The notes beneath the pieces are model-generated. The model saw nothing but the letters and a program-made list of their open reading frames with translations, was not told the origin of the DNA and ran no database searches. Below are positions 55,149-64,000 of a stretch of 64,000 bases of DNA, piece by piece (the stretch's first letter is position 1; every line of letters begins with the position of its first letter). A program made the translations under genes and the position numbers. Source of the DNA: CAKKQX01 sp963734595 (GTDB taxonomy: Bacteria > Pseudomonadota > Gammaproteobacteria > Burkholderiales > SG8-41); contig CAVTHV010000026.1 of assembly GCA_963734595.1 (NCBI GenBank), forward strand, positions 186,001 to 250,000, read 5' to 3'.

Positions 55149-56741
55149 TCAAGCCCGGGATGCGCCGACCTTGAACGACGCCTTGTCCTGCTCGTCGAGC
55201 TGGGCCATGAGGCCGGTTTCCCAGGCGAGGTACTGTTTCATCGCTTCGCGGTTGCCGGCGTGGCGATCGTGAACGAAAAACAGGTAGTCGATGCATTCGC
55301 GGTCGGGCGGAACCCCGGGCGAGGCTTCCGTTGCATAACCTGCTTTGGTCCACGCAGCGAGGCCGCCGTCGAGCAGCTTCACGTCTTTTATTCCTGCTGC
55401 GATGAGCTCGGTCGCCGCAAGGCGCGCCGCGTCGGTGTCGTCGGCGACGAGCACGATGCCGCCCTTGGCAGTCTTGCCATCGGCGGCGAGGCGCGAGCGT
55501 ATGCTCCAGCGGCTGCCGGGAATGTGCGCCTTGCGGAAGTTCATGCTCGGGCCGAGATCGAACACCGTGCAGCGACCTGCATCGAGCGCTTGCTTCAGCG
55601 CCGCAGCGGAGATCCTCGCGAGATCCGGCAGCGCGGGCTTCGCCGCGGGTGTGCCCTTGAGCCCGGATTTCACGCCGCCTTCGAGCACATGGACATCGCA
55701 GCCGAGCTGCTTCAGCCAGCTCGCGACCACCGGCGCGCGCACGTTCTCGCCGCCGTCGATCAGCACGATGCGCGCGTTCCTCACGCCGACCCACTGATCG
55801 GTGGCCTGGATCAGTTGCCCGCCGGGCGCGTGCACCGCGCCGGGGATCGAGCCCGCCTCGAATTCTTCCGGCGTGCGCACGTCGCACAGATAGGTGGTGC
55901 GATTCGTTTCCCCGAGCCACGCCGTGACGTCTTGCGCCGATACGGTCCTGATGCCGAAGCGCGCCATGAGTTTGCGTGCGGCCTCCTGCTGCGCGGGCAG
56001 CGCGGCGGCGTCGATCTTCTCCGGATAGGTGCGAGTCGAGCCGTATTCAAGCTTCAGATCGGAGAGGTACCAGCCCTGGGTGCCGTTCTCCAGCGCGTAG
56101 ACCGGGTTCGGCACGCCGAAGTTGATCAGCGTCTGCGCGCCGATGATGGAGCGCGTGCGCCCGGCGCAGTTGACGATGATTTTGGTTTTGGGGTTCTTCA
56201 CCATCGCCGGCACGCGCAGCGGCAGCTCGGCGTTGGGGCAGCAGGTCGAGCCGGGGATGGTCATCTTGTGGTGTTCGTTGACCGGCCGGCCGTCGAACAG
56301 CACGAAGTCTTCGCCGGCTTCCTTCATGCGCACGAGTTCCTGCGCCGTGATGCGCGGCGTGTGATACGCGTGCTCGACGAGTTCGCCGAAAGTCTTGCTC
56401 GGCACGTTGACGCCGGCGAACAGCGCATGGCCCGCCGCGGCCCACGCCTTGTTGCCGCCGTCGACCACGGCGACATCGGTGTAACCGATCGCCGCGAGGC
56501 GCTGCGCCGCGCGTTCGGCGACGCCCAGCACGCCGTCGTCGGTGAGCACGATCGCCGCAGCCTTGCGCGGCACCAGCGTGACGATGTCGAGCTCGAGCCG
56601 GCTGTAGGGGCAGGGCGTGGCGAACAGCATGTGCGATTCGCCGAACTGGCCGGCTTCGCGCACGTCGAGCAGCGCGAACTCGCTGCCGTCGTGGAGCATG
56701 GTCTTGAGCTGTTTGGCGGAAACGCGTTTGGGTGTGGTCAT
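55149..56741 (-). CDS. Four-domain rhodanese-like sulfurtransferase
   Basis: A 530-residue protein of four tandem rhodanese folds (about residues 7-105, 130-230, 265-365, 385-485). Only domain 2 keeps a catalytic cysteine (Cys192 in IIVNCAGRTRSIIG); the corresponding loops of domains 1, 3 and 4 read LTDDGV, LIDGGEN and VADDTD. It thus looks like one active and three structural or binding domains. It could carry or transfer sulfane sulfur; the sulfite dehydrogenase and a TauE exporter in the window fit a sulfur theme. The start is ATG 56741. Confidence 0.9.
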   Translation of the reverse strand: MTTPKRVSAKQLKTMLHDGSEFALLDVREAGQFGESHMLFATPCPYSRLELDIVTLVPRKAAAIVLTDDGVLGVAERAAQRLAAIGYTDVAVVDGGNKAWAAAGHALFAGVNVPSKTFGELVEHAYHTPRITAQELVRMKEAGEDFVLFDGRPVNEHHKMTIPGSTCCPNAELPLRVPAMVKNPKTKIIVNCAGRTRSIIGAQTLINFGVPNPVYALENGTQGWYLSDLKLEYGSTRTYPEKIDAAALPAQQEAARKLMARFGIRTVSAQDVTAWLGETNRTTYLCDVRTPEEFEAGSIPGAVHAPGGQLIQATDQWVGVRNARIVLIDGGENVRAPVVASWLKQLGCDVHVLEGGVKSGLKGTPAAKPALPDLARISAAALKQALDAGRCTVFDLGPSMNFRKAHIPGSRWSIRSRLAADGKTAKGGIVLVADDTDAARLAATELIAAGIKDVKLLDGGLAAWTKAGYATEASPGVPPDRECIDYLFFVHDRHAGNREAMKQYLAWETGLMAQLDEQDKASFKVGASRA

Positions 56742-56797
56742 GGCCGAGTCTGGGTTATTGAATATAGGATATGGGGATTATAACCACTGATAAAAAT

Positions 56798-56992
56798 GGA
56801 ACCGCCAAGGCCGCCAAGAACGCCAAGGAAAGACAAATAGAATTGACTGACGGGACATCAGATCGATAACGAATAGGGGCATTGCTATCAATATATGAAT
56901 CGCATGCTCCAGGTTATGCGAATGCAGTATCGTCAGTTGCGGCATCTCATTTCGTATTTTCCTTGGCGTTCTTGGCGGCCTTGGCGGTTAAT
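56798..56992. repeat. Nonamer-repeat inverted module, copy 3 (CGCCAAGG type)
   Basis: Left arm 56798-56832 and right arm 56957-56992 are perfect inverted copies over ~32 nt (AACCGCCAAGGCCGCCAAGA and on), separated by ~124 nt. It occupies most of the 263-nt gap between the rhodanese and TauE-type genes. It is the best preserved copy of the family in the window. Confidence 0.8.
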
Positions 56993-57004
56993 GCTTTTGG
57001 TCGT

Positions 57005-57745
57005 TCAGCGCAGCAGCAGCGGCACGCCGCTCGCGATGAAAATCAGGGCGACGAACCGCTTGAACGCGACCTGGTTCAGATTGGCATGGATGCGGTTGCC
57101 GAGAAACACGCCGACCAGCATCAGCGGCACCGCGGTCGCGCAAACGATCAGCACATCTCGGTCGAAAGCGCCCACCGAGAGATAGCCGATGCCCCGGAAC
57201 AGGCCGAGCGCGAGCAGGATCGCCGCCATCGTCGCGCGGAATTCGTTCTTGCCCAGCTTCAGATAGTCGAGATAAATCGCGAAGAATATGCCGGCCATGG
57301 CGCCGAACATGGTACCGATGAAACCCGCGACAGTGCCGGTCAGCGGCACGACCACTTTGATGGGCAGGCGGAAGGCGAATCCGGGGCGCACGGTGATCCA
57401 GAACGAATAGCTGCCGTACGCCAGCACCAGGATGCCCAGCGCGCGCTCGAGCGCGTGCGCGTCGAGCGTTTTAAAAAAATACAGACCGATCAGCACGCCG
57501 AGCAGGCAGAACGGGATGACTTTCCAGGTATCGCGCCAGGACACATGGCGGTGGTCCTTCAGCAGGATCGCGCACGAGGACAGCACGCCGAGAAACGTGA
57601 CGAGGGGCACGACGGTCTTGAGCGACAGGACGAGCGCAATCAGCGGCACCGTCGCCCCGCCGAACCCGGCGCTGCCGCGAACGGAATAAGACAGGACCAC
57701 GATCAGGCAAAAGTAAACCAGCTGGGGCAGGGTCAGCGCGTCCAT
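57005..57745 (-). CDS. Sulfite exporter TauE/SafE (TSUP) family permease
   Basis: A 246-residue membrane protein with about eight helices: VYFCLIVVLSYSVRGSAGFGG, TVPLIALVLSLKTVVPLVTFL, FCLLGVLIGLYFF, and GTVAGFIGTMFGAMAGIFFA with the DUF81-type Gly-rich repeat. TSUP proteins export sulfite, sulfoacetate or other small organosulfonates. The sorAB pair at 34.7 kb and the rhodanese next door make sulfur anion transport likely, but the substrate is not proven. Confidence 0.87.
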   Translation of the reverse strand: MDALTLPQLVYFCLIVVLSYSVRGSAGFGGATVPLIALVLSLKTVVPLVTFLGVLSSCAILLKDHRHVSWRDTWKVIPFCLLGVLIGLYFFKTLDAHALERALGILVLAYGSYSFWITVRPGFAFRLPIKVVVPLTGTVAGFIGTMFGAMAGIFFAIYLDYLKLGKNEFRATMAAILLALGLFRGIGYLSVGAFDRDVLIVCATAVPLMLVGVFLGNRIHANLNQVAFKRFVALIFIASGVPLLLR

Positions 57746-57775
57746 GCTATCCGGTGCGCGATGGCGCCCGGCCTG

Positions 57776-59197
<1,422 letters not shown>

Positions 59198-59477
59198 CTC
59201 AACGGCCTTGAATGTACGCTCTGGGGGAAACGGCAGAGCCGCGGCGGTCCGGACTCACGGCTGGCGGCGGCAGATGCGGGGAAGGTTGGCGGAAAAGTGT
59301 GCAGTATTCACGGCCACATATTATACCGCGTGCGGCCGCCGCGGGCGAGCCGCCGTCTCGCTCACGCCCGAAAAAGAGTCTAAAATTCAAAAATCTGGTA
59401 AATTTTGTTAGAGTAACGGCTTGGAGTTCGTTCGAAACGGTCCCCGATGACGGATGTCAGGACAAGGACGGGATAAA

Positions 59478-60101
59478 GTGCTGGAAACCCCGCACATCGC
59501 TGTTGAGGAAACGACGCCGCACAGCGTGTTTCCGCTGATCCTCACGCTCGACACGCATGGCGTGCCGCACCGCTGGATCACGTGGCAGCATGCCTGTTAC
59601 TACTATGCCAAGGACCAGGTCGCCTGGCACCTCGGAGGCAGCGCATTCACGGTGTACGGCGGACTCAATCGCATGACCGGCGAACGTTCGAGCATCACCG
59701 CGAGCAGCATCATCGCGATCAAGGGCCGGGCGATGGCGATGAAGGCGTTCAGCCAGGTGCCGCCGCTCAACAACCGCGAATTGTTCCATCGCGACCGCCA
59801 GATCTGCGCCTACTGCAGCACCATGCTGCCCATCTCCAAGTTGACGCGCGACCATATCGTGCCGTTTTCGCGCGGCGGCAAGGATACCTGGATGAATGTC
59901 GTCACCGCGTGCCGCGCATGCAACGAGAAAAAAAGCGACCGCACGCTGGAAATGGCCGGCATGGAGCTGGTTTATCTGCCGTACGTGCCGAACCGTGCCG
60001 AATACCTGATTCTCACCAACCGCCGCATTCTCGCCGACCAGATGGAATTTCTGGCGCAGCATGTTCCGGCGCAAAGCCGCCTGCATCAGAAAGCGGCGTA
60101 G
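59478..60101 (+). CDS. HNH endonuclease family protein
   Basis: A ~207-residue protein. The N-terminal half (HGVPHRWITWQHACYYYAKD then FTVYGGLNRMTGER) has no recognised fold; the C-terminal HNH domain is CAYCSTMLPISKLTRDHIVP, FSRGGKDTWMNVVTACRACN with two CxxC knuckles and the DHIVP His. It resembles HNH proteins common in proteobacterial chromosomes rather than restriction or homing enzymes. The start is placed at GTG 59478 behind AAGGA; an ATG at 59454 lacks a ribosome site. Confidence 0.85.
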   Translation: MLETPHIAVEETTPHSVFPLILTLDTHGVPHRWITWQHACYYYAKDQVAWHLGGSAFTVYGGLNRMTGERSSITASSIIAIKGRAMAMKAFSQVPPLNNRELFHRDRQICAYCSTMLPISKLTRDHIVPFSRGGKDTWMNVVTACRACNEKKSDRTLEMAGMELVYLPYVPNRAEYLILTNRRILADQMEFLAQHVPAQSRLHQKAA

Positions 60102-60166
60102 CCAGCGCGCGTTTCCGCGGGGGCTGTTTTCCGGTAGGTTGTCGATCACGGCGCCCGGCCGCGGCG

Positions 60167-60760
60167 TCACTTGTCGCTGCGCGCTTGCAATTTTACCGCC
60201 AGCGCGTAGGCCTCTTCGGGCGTGAGTTCGGGCGATTTGTCCCTCAGGATCAGCCACAGCAGCGCGCCGTTGACCAGGATGAACGCGACTTCCAGATACA
60301 GGAGCGTGGTGACAATGGTGTGGTTGGGCGGGCGGGAAAAAATGAAGTAGAAGCCTTCGAACGACGGCAGCGCCGCGTTGGTCAGCGAAAACACCGATTC
60401 CAGCGGCGGGAACAGCAGCACGACCACGAGGTTCACGCCCACTGCGATCAAGGTTGCGTTCTGGAAGCCCAGGCGGCGTCTCGACAGTCTGGGCGGTTTG
60501 TCTTGCAGGACCAGCCAGCCGATCGCCGCATTGATCAGCACCACGAACACTTCCAGCAGCAGCATGCCGCTGTTGACCACGCCGTATTGTGGTTTGTCGA
60601 AATAGAAATGGAATCCGGCGAACTCCGGCGCCCGGGATACGGCGATCGAGTACTGGTCGAAAGGCGGGAACAGCAGGATCAGCACCAAATTGACTGCGGC
60701 GACCGCAAGCGCGATCTGCTGGCGGCGGTTAGCTCCGGGGATTCGCTCGGTGGCTGACAT
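60167..60760 (-). CDS. Internally duplicated four-helix membrane protein
   Basis: A ~197-residue membrane protein built as two repeats of ~80 residues. Repeat 1 (13-92) has AVNLVLILLFPPFDQ and MLLLEVFVVLINAAIGWLVL; repeat 2 (95-180) has GVNLVVVLLFPPLES and LLYLEVAFILVNGALLWLIL, each followed by QDKPP or RDKSP. Four helices in all, a FPPxxS/Y turn after helices 1 and 3, and a short aromatic segment between. I do not recognise the family. ATG 60760 is preferred over the TTG at 60778. Confidence 0.82.
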   Translation of the reverse strand: MSATERIPGANRRQQIALAVAAVNLVLILLFPPFDQYSIAVSRAPEFAGFHFYFDKPQYGVVNSGMLLLEVFVVLINAAIGWLVLQDKPPRLSRRRLGFQNATLIAVGVNLVVVLLFPPLESVFSLTNAALPSFEGFYFIFSRPPNHTIVTTLLYLEVAFILVNGALLWLILRDKSPELTPEEAYALAVKLQARSDK

Positions 60761-60942
60761 GTCGCTGATTATACTCAAATTTATGCGAATGACCTGAGAA
60801 TGTTAAATGTATCGCGCTGTTTTTAAATTAATTATTGTTATCCTGTGACGCGTGGTGCGGCAGCTAAAGCGGCGGAAGAACCAGCCTGGGTGCGCGGGCA
60901 ATGCAATCGATTTGCTATATGATGCTGCAGTTTCCAGTCCTA

Positions 60943-61354
60943 GAGCCCGTAACATAATGAAACGCGCGATGCGCTGTCACGATTTTGGCTCAGGGCGCGA
61001 AGCTCGCCGCAGCCAATATCGCGAATATTGGCAAGGGGAGCGACAATGCCATGGGCCAAAACTCGTGCCAGCCCGAAGGGTTGCAGCCAAAACCGGCGGC
61101 ACGCCGCAGCGGGTAGCAGGGGCCCCGCTTGCGGGGATGCGACCGCGGCGGCGTGCACCCGTCCTGCGCATTAGGGCGTGCCACTGTCCTGCTCCGGGGT
61201 CGCATCCAAGCATAGAACGCTTGGAACCTGCTCCGCCCTGCGCAGGACACTTTGTCGGCCGGCTTGACCATATTCGCGATATGCTCTGCGCCACCCTTCG
61301 CGTCAGCACCAATTTTGGCAGCAACGCACACGTGTTTCATTATGTTACGGGCTC
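60943..61354. mobile_element. MITE-like element with 21-bp perfect terminal inverted repeats
   Basis: Left end GAGCCCGTAACATAATGAAAC (60943-60963) is matched base for base by the reverse complement of 61334-61354. Beyond the terminal repeats the arms remain imperfectly complementary for another ~80 nt (ATATCGCGAATAT, GCGAAG). Flanks read CTA on the left and TTA on the right, compatible with a 2-3 bp target duplication as made by IS5-type elements. The 412-bp interior has two further perfect 10-bp inverted pairs (GGATGCGACC/GGTCGCATCC, GTCCTGCGCA/TGCGCAGGAC) and no transposase frame. It occupies most of the 627-nt gap between the membrane protein and rnm. Confidence 0.8.
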
Positions 61355-61387
61355 TTAGCATTCTGAACTTCGCCTTTTTCCAAAGTC

Positions 61388-62218
61388 ATGCCGCGGTTCG
61401 ACCTCCATAGCCATTCAACCCGCTCCGACGGACTGCTCACGCCCGCCGAACTGGTCGCGCGTGCGGCCCAGAATGGCGTCACCGTTCTGGCGCTGACCGA
61501 TCATGACGAGGTGGGGGGCGTGAGCGAAGCGCGGACCGCAGCCGGTCTTGAGGGCATCGCGCTGGTCAACGGCGTGGAAATATCGGTAACCTGGAACGGC
61601 CATACGCTGCACGTCGTCGGCCTGCATGTCGATCCCGGATGCAGCGAGCTCGTCGCCGGTCTCGAGCACGTTCGCAGCGGGCGCCGCAGCCGCGCCGAGG
61701 GCATGGCAAGCAGCCTCGCGCAGGCGGGCATCGCCGGCAGCCTGGAAGGCGCGCGCTCGTACGCGGCCAACCCCGAACTCGTCAGCCGCACTCATTTCGC
61801 CCGTTTTCTGGTCGAGCGCGGCCACTCGCGCGACGTGCAGTCCGTGTTCAAAAAATATCTCGTCAGCGGCAGGCCCGGTTACGTTTCGCATCAATGGGCG
61901 AGCCTGGAGCAGGCGGTGGGCTGGATCAGGGCGAGCGGCGGCATGCCGGTGCTCGCGCATCCCGGACGCTACAAGCTCGACAACCCGCAGCGCGAAATGC
62001 TGCTCACCCAATTCAGAGACCTTGGCGGGATTGGGGTCGAAGTGGTCACCGGCAGCCATACGGCCGAACAATTTGCGACCTGGGGCCGCTATGCGCGGCG
62101 CTTCGGCTTGCTCGCCTCGGCGGGATCCGATTACCACGGCCCGCGCGAGAGCTATCGCGATCTCGGCGAACTGCCTGCGCTGCCCGATGGCTGCACGCCG
62201 ATATGGAGCCAGTTTTGA
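61388..62218 (+). CDS. rnm: PHP-domain RNase AM / 3',5'-nucleotide phosphatase (Rnm, YciV)
   Basis: A 276-residue PHP-fold metallophosphoesterase. The metal ligands are in FDLHSHSTRSDG, VLALTDHDEVGG, LVNGVEISVTWNGHTLHVVG, SRTHFARFLVERGH, PVLAHPGRYKL and SAGSDYHGPRES. E. coli YciV/Rnm degrades short RNA and 3',5'-bisphosphonucleotides and matures 5' ends of rRNA. ATG 61388 follows the MITE-like element by 33 nt. It is followed by a heptamer module and yciO. Confidence 0.9.
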   Translation: MPRFDLHSHSTRSDGLLTPAELVARAAQNGVTVLALTDHDEVGGVSEARTAAGLEGIALVNGVEISVTWNGHTLHVVGLHVDPGCSELVAGLEHVRSGRRSRAEGMASSLAQAGIAGSLEGARSYAANPELVSRTHFARFLVERGHSRDVQSVFKKYLVSGRPGYVSHQWASLEQAVGWIRASGGMPVLAHPGRYKLDNPQREMLLTQFRDLGGIGVEVVTGSHTAEQFATWGRYARRFGLLASAGSDYHGPRESYRDLGELPALPDGCTPIWSQF

Positions 62219-62221
62219 GCA

Positions 62222-62306
62222 GGGAGTAATGGGTAGTCGGGAGCGGGAAGTGGGAAAACGGCATCTGCATCCCTCATCCCTCCGCCCTCATCCTTCATCC
62301 CTCAGG
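62222..62306. repeat. Heptamer-repeat inverted module, copy 4
   Basis: Left arm 62222-62255: units GGAGTAAT, GGGTAGT, CGGGAGC, GGGAAGT, GGGAAAA. Right arm 62268-62306: TCATCCC, TCCGCCC, TCATCCT, TCATCCC. Arms are purine- and pyrimidine-rich, opposite in sense. It fills the rnm-yciO gap and ends 5 nt before the yciO ATG. Confidence 0.7.
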
Positions 62307-62310
62307 AATC

Positions 62311-63114
62311 ATGGCGCAGCTTTTCACCATCCATCCCGTCAATCCGCAGCCGCGGCTGATCCGGCAGGCCGTGGAGATCATCCGCGGCGGCGGGGTCATC
62401 GTCTATCCCACCGATTCCTGTTACGCGCTCGGTTGTCGTCTCGGCGACAAGGCGGGGGTGGAGCGCATGCGCTTCATTCGCCAGGTCGATGCGCATCATT
62501 ATTTCACGCTGGTGTGCCGCGATCTTTCAGAGATCGCGACCTATGCAAAAGTGGACAACCGCCAGTTCCGGCTGCTCAAGGCCGCGACGCCGGGCAGCTA
62601 CACTTTTATCCTGCAGGCGACGCGCGAAGTGCCGAAGCGCCTGCAGCATCCGAGCCGCAGGACCGTCGGGCTGCGCGTGCCTGATCACCGGGTCGTGCAC
62701 GCGCTGCTCGATGAACTCGGCGAGCCGCTGCTGTCCTCGACGCTGCTGCTGCCCGGCGATGCGCTGCCGCTCAACGAGCCCTACGAAATCCGCGAGCGCC
62801 TCGGAAATCTGGTCGATTTGATTCTCGACGGCGGACCGTGCGGCATCGAGCCGACGACAGTGGTGAACCTGTGCGGCGAAACGCCGGTCATCATGCGCGC
62901 GGGCAGGGGCAGCACCGCGCCGTTCGGAGTCGTAAGGCCATTGAACGCCAAGACGCAAGGTCGCCAAGAAGAACAACGGCATTTGCTGATACTGTCATCG
63001 ATTTTCGGAAGTGGCCTTTCCCGTTTCAGCTCCCGACGTACAATATCTTTCTTGCGAATTAAGCTCTTGGCGCTCCTGGCGCCTTGGCGGTTAAAAGGCT
63101 TTTGTGGAACTTAA
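62311..63114 (+). CDS. yciO: YciO/TsaC-family protein with repeat-derived C-terminal extension
   Basis: A YrdC-fold protein. Residues 1-206 are complete: GGVIVYPTDSCYALGC, FIRQVDAHHYFTLVCRDLSE, TPGSYTFILQATREVPKRL, TVGLRVPDHRVVHALLDELG, PLLSSTLLLPGDALPLN and TVVNLCGETPVIMRAGRGST. E. coli YciO has ~206 residues; here no stop occurs and the chain runs on for ~60 residues encoded by the nonamer module (62941 on), ending at 63114 inside the M50 gene start (11-nt overlap). The family includes tRNA t6A synthesis (TsaC); YciO itself is of uncertain role. Confidence 0.88.
   Translation: MAQLFTIHPVNPQPRLIRQAVEIIRGGGVIVYPTDSCYALGCRLGDKAGVERMRFIRQVDAHHYFTLVCRDLSEIATYAKVDNRQFRLLKAATPGSYTFILQATREVPKRLQHPSRRTVGLRVPDHRVVHALLDELGEPLLSSTLLLPGDALPLNEPYEIRERLGNLVDLILDGGPCGIEPTTVVNLCGETPVIMRAGRGSTAPFGVVRPLNAKTQGRQEEQRHLLILSSIFGSGLSRFSSRRTISFLRIKLLALLAPWRLKGFCGT
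62941..63096. repeat. Nonamer-repeat inverted module, copy 4 (mixed CGCCAAG/CGCAAGG)
   Basis: Left arm 62941-62974 (ACGCCAAG, ACGCAAGG, TCGCCAAG) and right arm 63064-63096 (CTTGGCG, CCTGGCG, CCTTGGCGG) across a ~90-nt loop. It lies inside the open frame of yciO and ends 7 nt before the M50 protease start codon. Confidence 0.7.
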
Positions 63115-63802
63115 TCTGCTTCAGACCGTCGCGATTTATGCGCTGCCCGTCATTTTCGCGATCACGATGCACGAGGCGGCGCATGGCTACGTCGCAAAGC
63201 ATTTCGGCGATCTCACGGCCTATTCCGCGGGGCGCGTCAGCCTCAATCCGTTGCGCCACATCGACCCGGTCGGCACGATCGCGCTGCCGCTGGTGCTGCT
63301 GGTGGTGAGCAAGCTTTTCGGCGGCGGCGGCATTCTGTTCGGCTGGGCGAAGCCGGTGCCGGTCAATTTCGCCAATCTGCGCCGCCCCAAACGCGACATG
63401 CTGTGGGTCGCGGCCGCGGGGCCGGCGAGCAACCTGCTGATGGCCATGTTCTGGACGCTGATGCTGAAAACCGGGCTCGCCATACCCGGCAATTACTTCG
63501 CCCTGCCGCTGATGCTGATGGGGGCGGCCGGCGTGTTCATCAATGTCATTTTCATGGTGCTCAACCTGCTGCCGCTGCCGCCGCTCGATGGCGGCCGCAT
63601 CCTGGTGAGCCTGCTGCCGCACCGGCTTGCGTATAAGTTTGCGCGCATCGAGCCGTATGGTTTCATGATCCTGATTGCATTGCTGTTCACCGGCGCTCTG
63701 GGCGTCGTCATGTGGCCGCTGATCGGCATCACCCTGTCGCTGATCGCGGCGCTGTTTGGCGTGCCGGTGTCCGATCTGGTCAGGCTTGCCCGCGTGATCT
63801 AG
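63104..63802 (+). CDS. M50-family site-2-type membrane protease
   Basis: A 232-residue inner-membrane zinc metalloprotease. The HExxH motif is FAITMHEAAHGYVAKHFGDL near residue 23-27 and the second Zn-site is NLLPLPPLDGGRILVSLLPH (Asp); about six helices surround them. Families of this size (YwhC-like) lack PDZ domains; the substrate is unknown. The start is GTG 63104 overlapping the end of the extended yciO frame. It is followed 15 nt on by trpS. Confidence 0.93.
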   Translation: MELNLLQTVAIYALPVIFAITMHEAAHGYVAKHFGDLTAYSAGRVSLNPLRHIDPVGTIALPLVLLVVSKLFGGGGILFGWAKPVPVNFANLRRPKRDMLWVAAAGPASNLLMAMFWTLMLKTGLAIPGNYFALPLMLMGAAGVFINVIFMVLNLLPLPPLDGGRILVSLLPHRLAYKFARIEPYGFMILIALLFTGALGVVMWPLIGITLSLIAALFGVPVSDLVRLARVI

Positions 63803-63817
63803 GAGGTCCAAGAACAA

Positions 63818-64000
63818 ATGTATGCGAATCGCGTTTTGTCCGGCATGCGCCCCACCGGGCACCTGCATCTCGGGCATTACCACGGCGTGCTCAAGAACTG
63901 GGTCAGGCTGCAGCACGAGTACGAATGTTTCTTTTTTATTGCCGACTGGCACGCGCTGACCACGCATTACGACGAGCCGCAAACGATCGAGCGGCATGTG
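63818..64000 (+). CDS. trpS: Tryptophan--tRNA ligase TrpS, 5' part
   Basis: The first 61 codons are in the window: VLSGMRPTGHLHLGHYHGVL contains the class I HIGH motif (HLGH), then FFFIADWHALTTHYDEPQTI. This is the Rossmann catalytic N-terminus. ATG 63818 follows AGGAGG at 63801-63806. It is likely cotranscribed with the M50 gene. The remaining ~80% lies beyond the window. Confidence 0.96.
   Translation, partial: MYANRVLSGMRPTGHLHLGHYHGVLKNWVRLQHEYECFFFIADWHALTTHYDEPQTIERHV

Overview
The window is GC-rich, densely packed chromosomal DNA, most likely from a betaproteobacterium. Pointers to that group are two Bug/TctC-type solute receptors, the alaC-hom-thrC order, surE-pcm-nlpD, CydP beside CydABX, and an HPF-type ribosome factor with a cold-shock-like tail. 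This is an inference from gene content; there is no rRNA or other marker to confirm it, and I found no tRNA, CRISPR array or intact transposase. About twenty apparent single-base frameshifts, every one consistent with one extra base, break eleven well-conserved genes. I read these as consensus errors in the assembly rather than real pseudogenes.

Layout. 1-6.4 kb: glycogen and maltodextrin genes glgB (3' end), glgC, glgX, malQ. 7-8.6 kb: a degraded second glycogen cluster (truncated glgC copy, glgP 5' remnant) behind an FNR-like promoter. 8.7-10.2 kb: stress genes (DUF2934 protein, Hsp20, HPF-like). 10.2-15.4 kb: acyl-CoA metabolism (GNAT, fadD, nitrilase, CaiB-type CoA transferase, RraA-like). 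15.6-18 kb: surE-pcm-nlpD without rpoS. 18-22 kb: MoxR-DUF58-transglutaminase operon. 22.6-28 kb: a deacetylase and a large PAS/GAF/GGDEF/EAL protein. 28-34.4 kb: alaC, hom, thrC, nadC and a membrane-anchored glutamate-synthase-like protein. 34.7-39.4 kb: sulfite dehydrogenase with its cytochrome c, then the cytochrome bd operon cydP-A-B-X. 39.5-46.6 kb: clpB behind a near-consensus sigma-32 promoter, and a LolD/FtsX/AttH export set. 46.7-60 kb: two Bug receptors, recQ, two HNH proteins, a PIN protein, a lipoprotein, thioesterase, exonuclease, alpha/beta hydrolase, a four-domain rhodanese, a TauE-type exporter and a DEAD-box helicase. 60-64 kb: an internally duplicated membrane protein, a 412-bp MITE-like element, rnm, yciO, an M50 protease and the start of trpS.

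The least explained content is intergenic. Two families of short-period repeats recur between genes as inverted pairs: modules of 7-nt units (near 20.9, 29.3, 43.3 and 62.2 kb) and modules of 9-nt units around CGCCAAGG or CGCAAAGG (near 31.9, 49.7, 52.9, 56.8 and 63.0 kb). Some have entered genes: one encodes the C-terminal tail of YciO, and another supplies the start codon and mature N-terminus of the AttH-like protein. Together with the MITE-like element these are the best candidates for undescribed biology here.

Functional links. The glycogen genes, the FNR-like box, cytochrome bd and sulfite oxidation suggest an organism that stores carbon and lives across oxygen gradients with reduced sulfur compounds. 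This is inference from gene content only.
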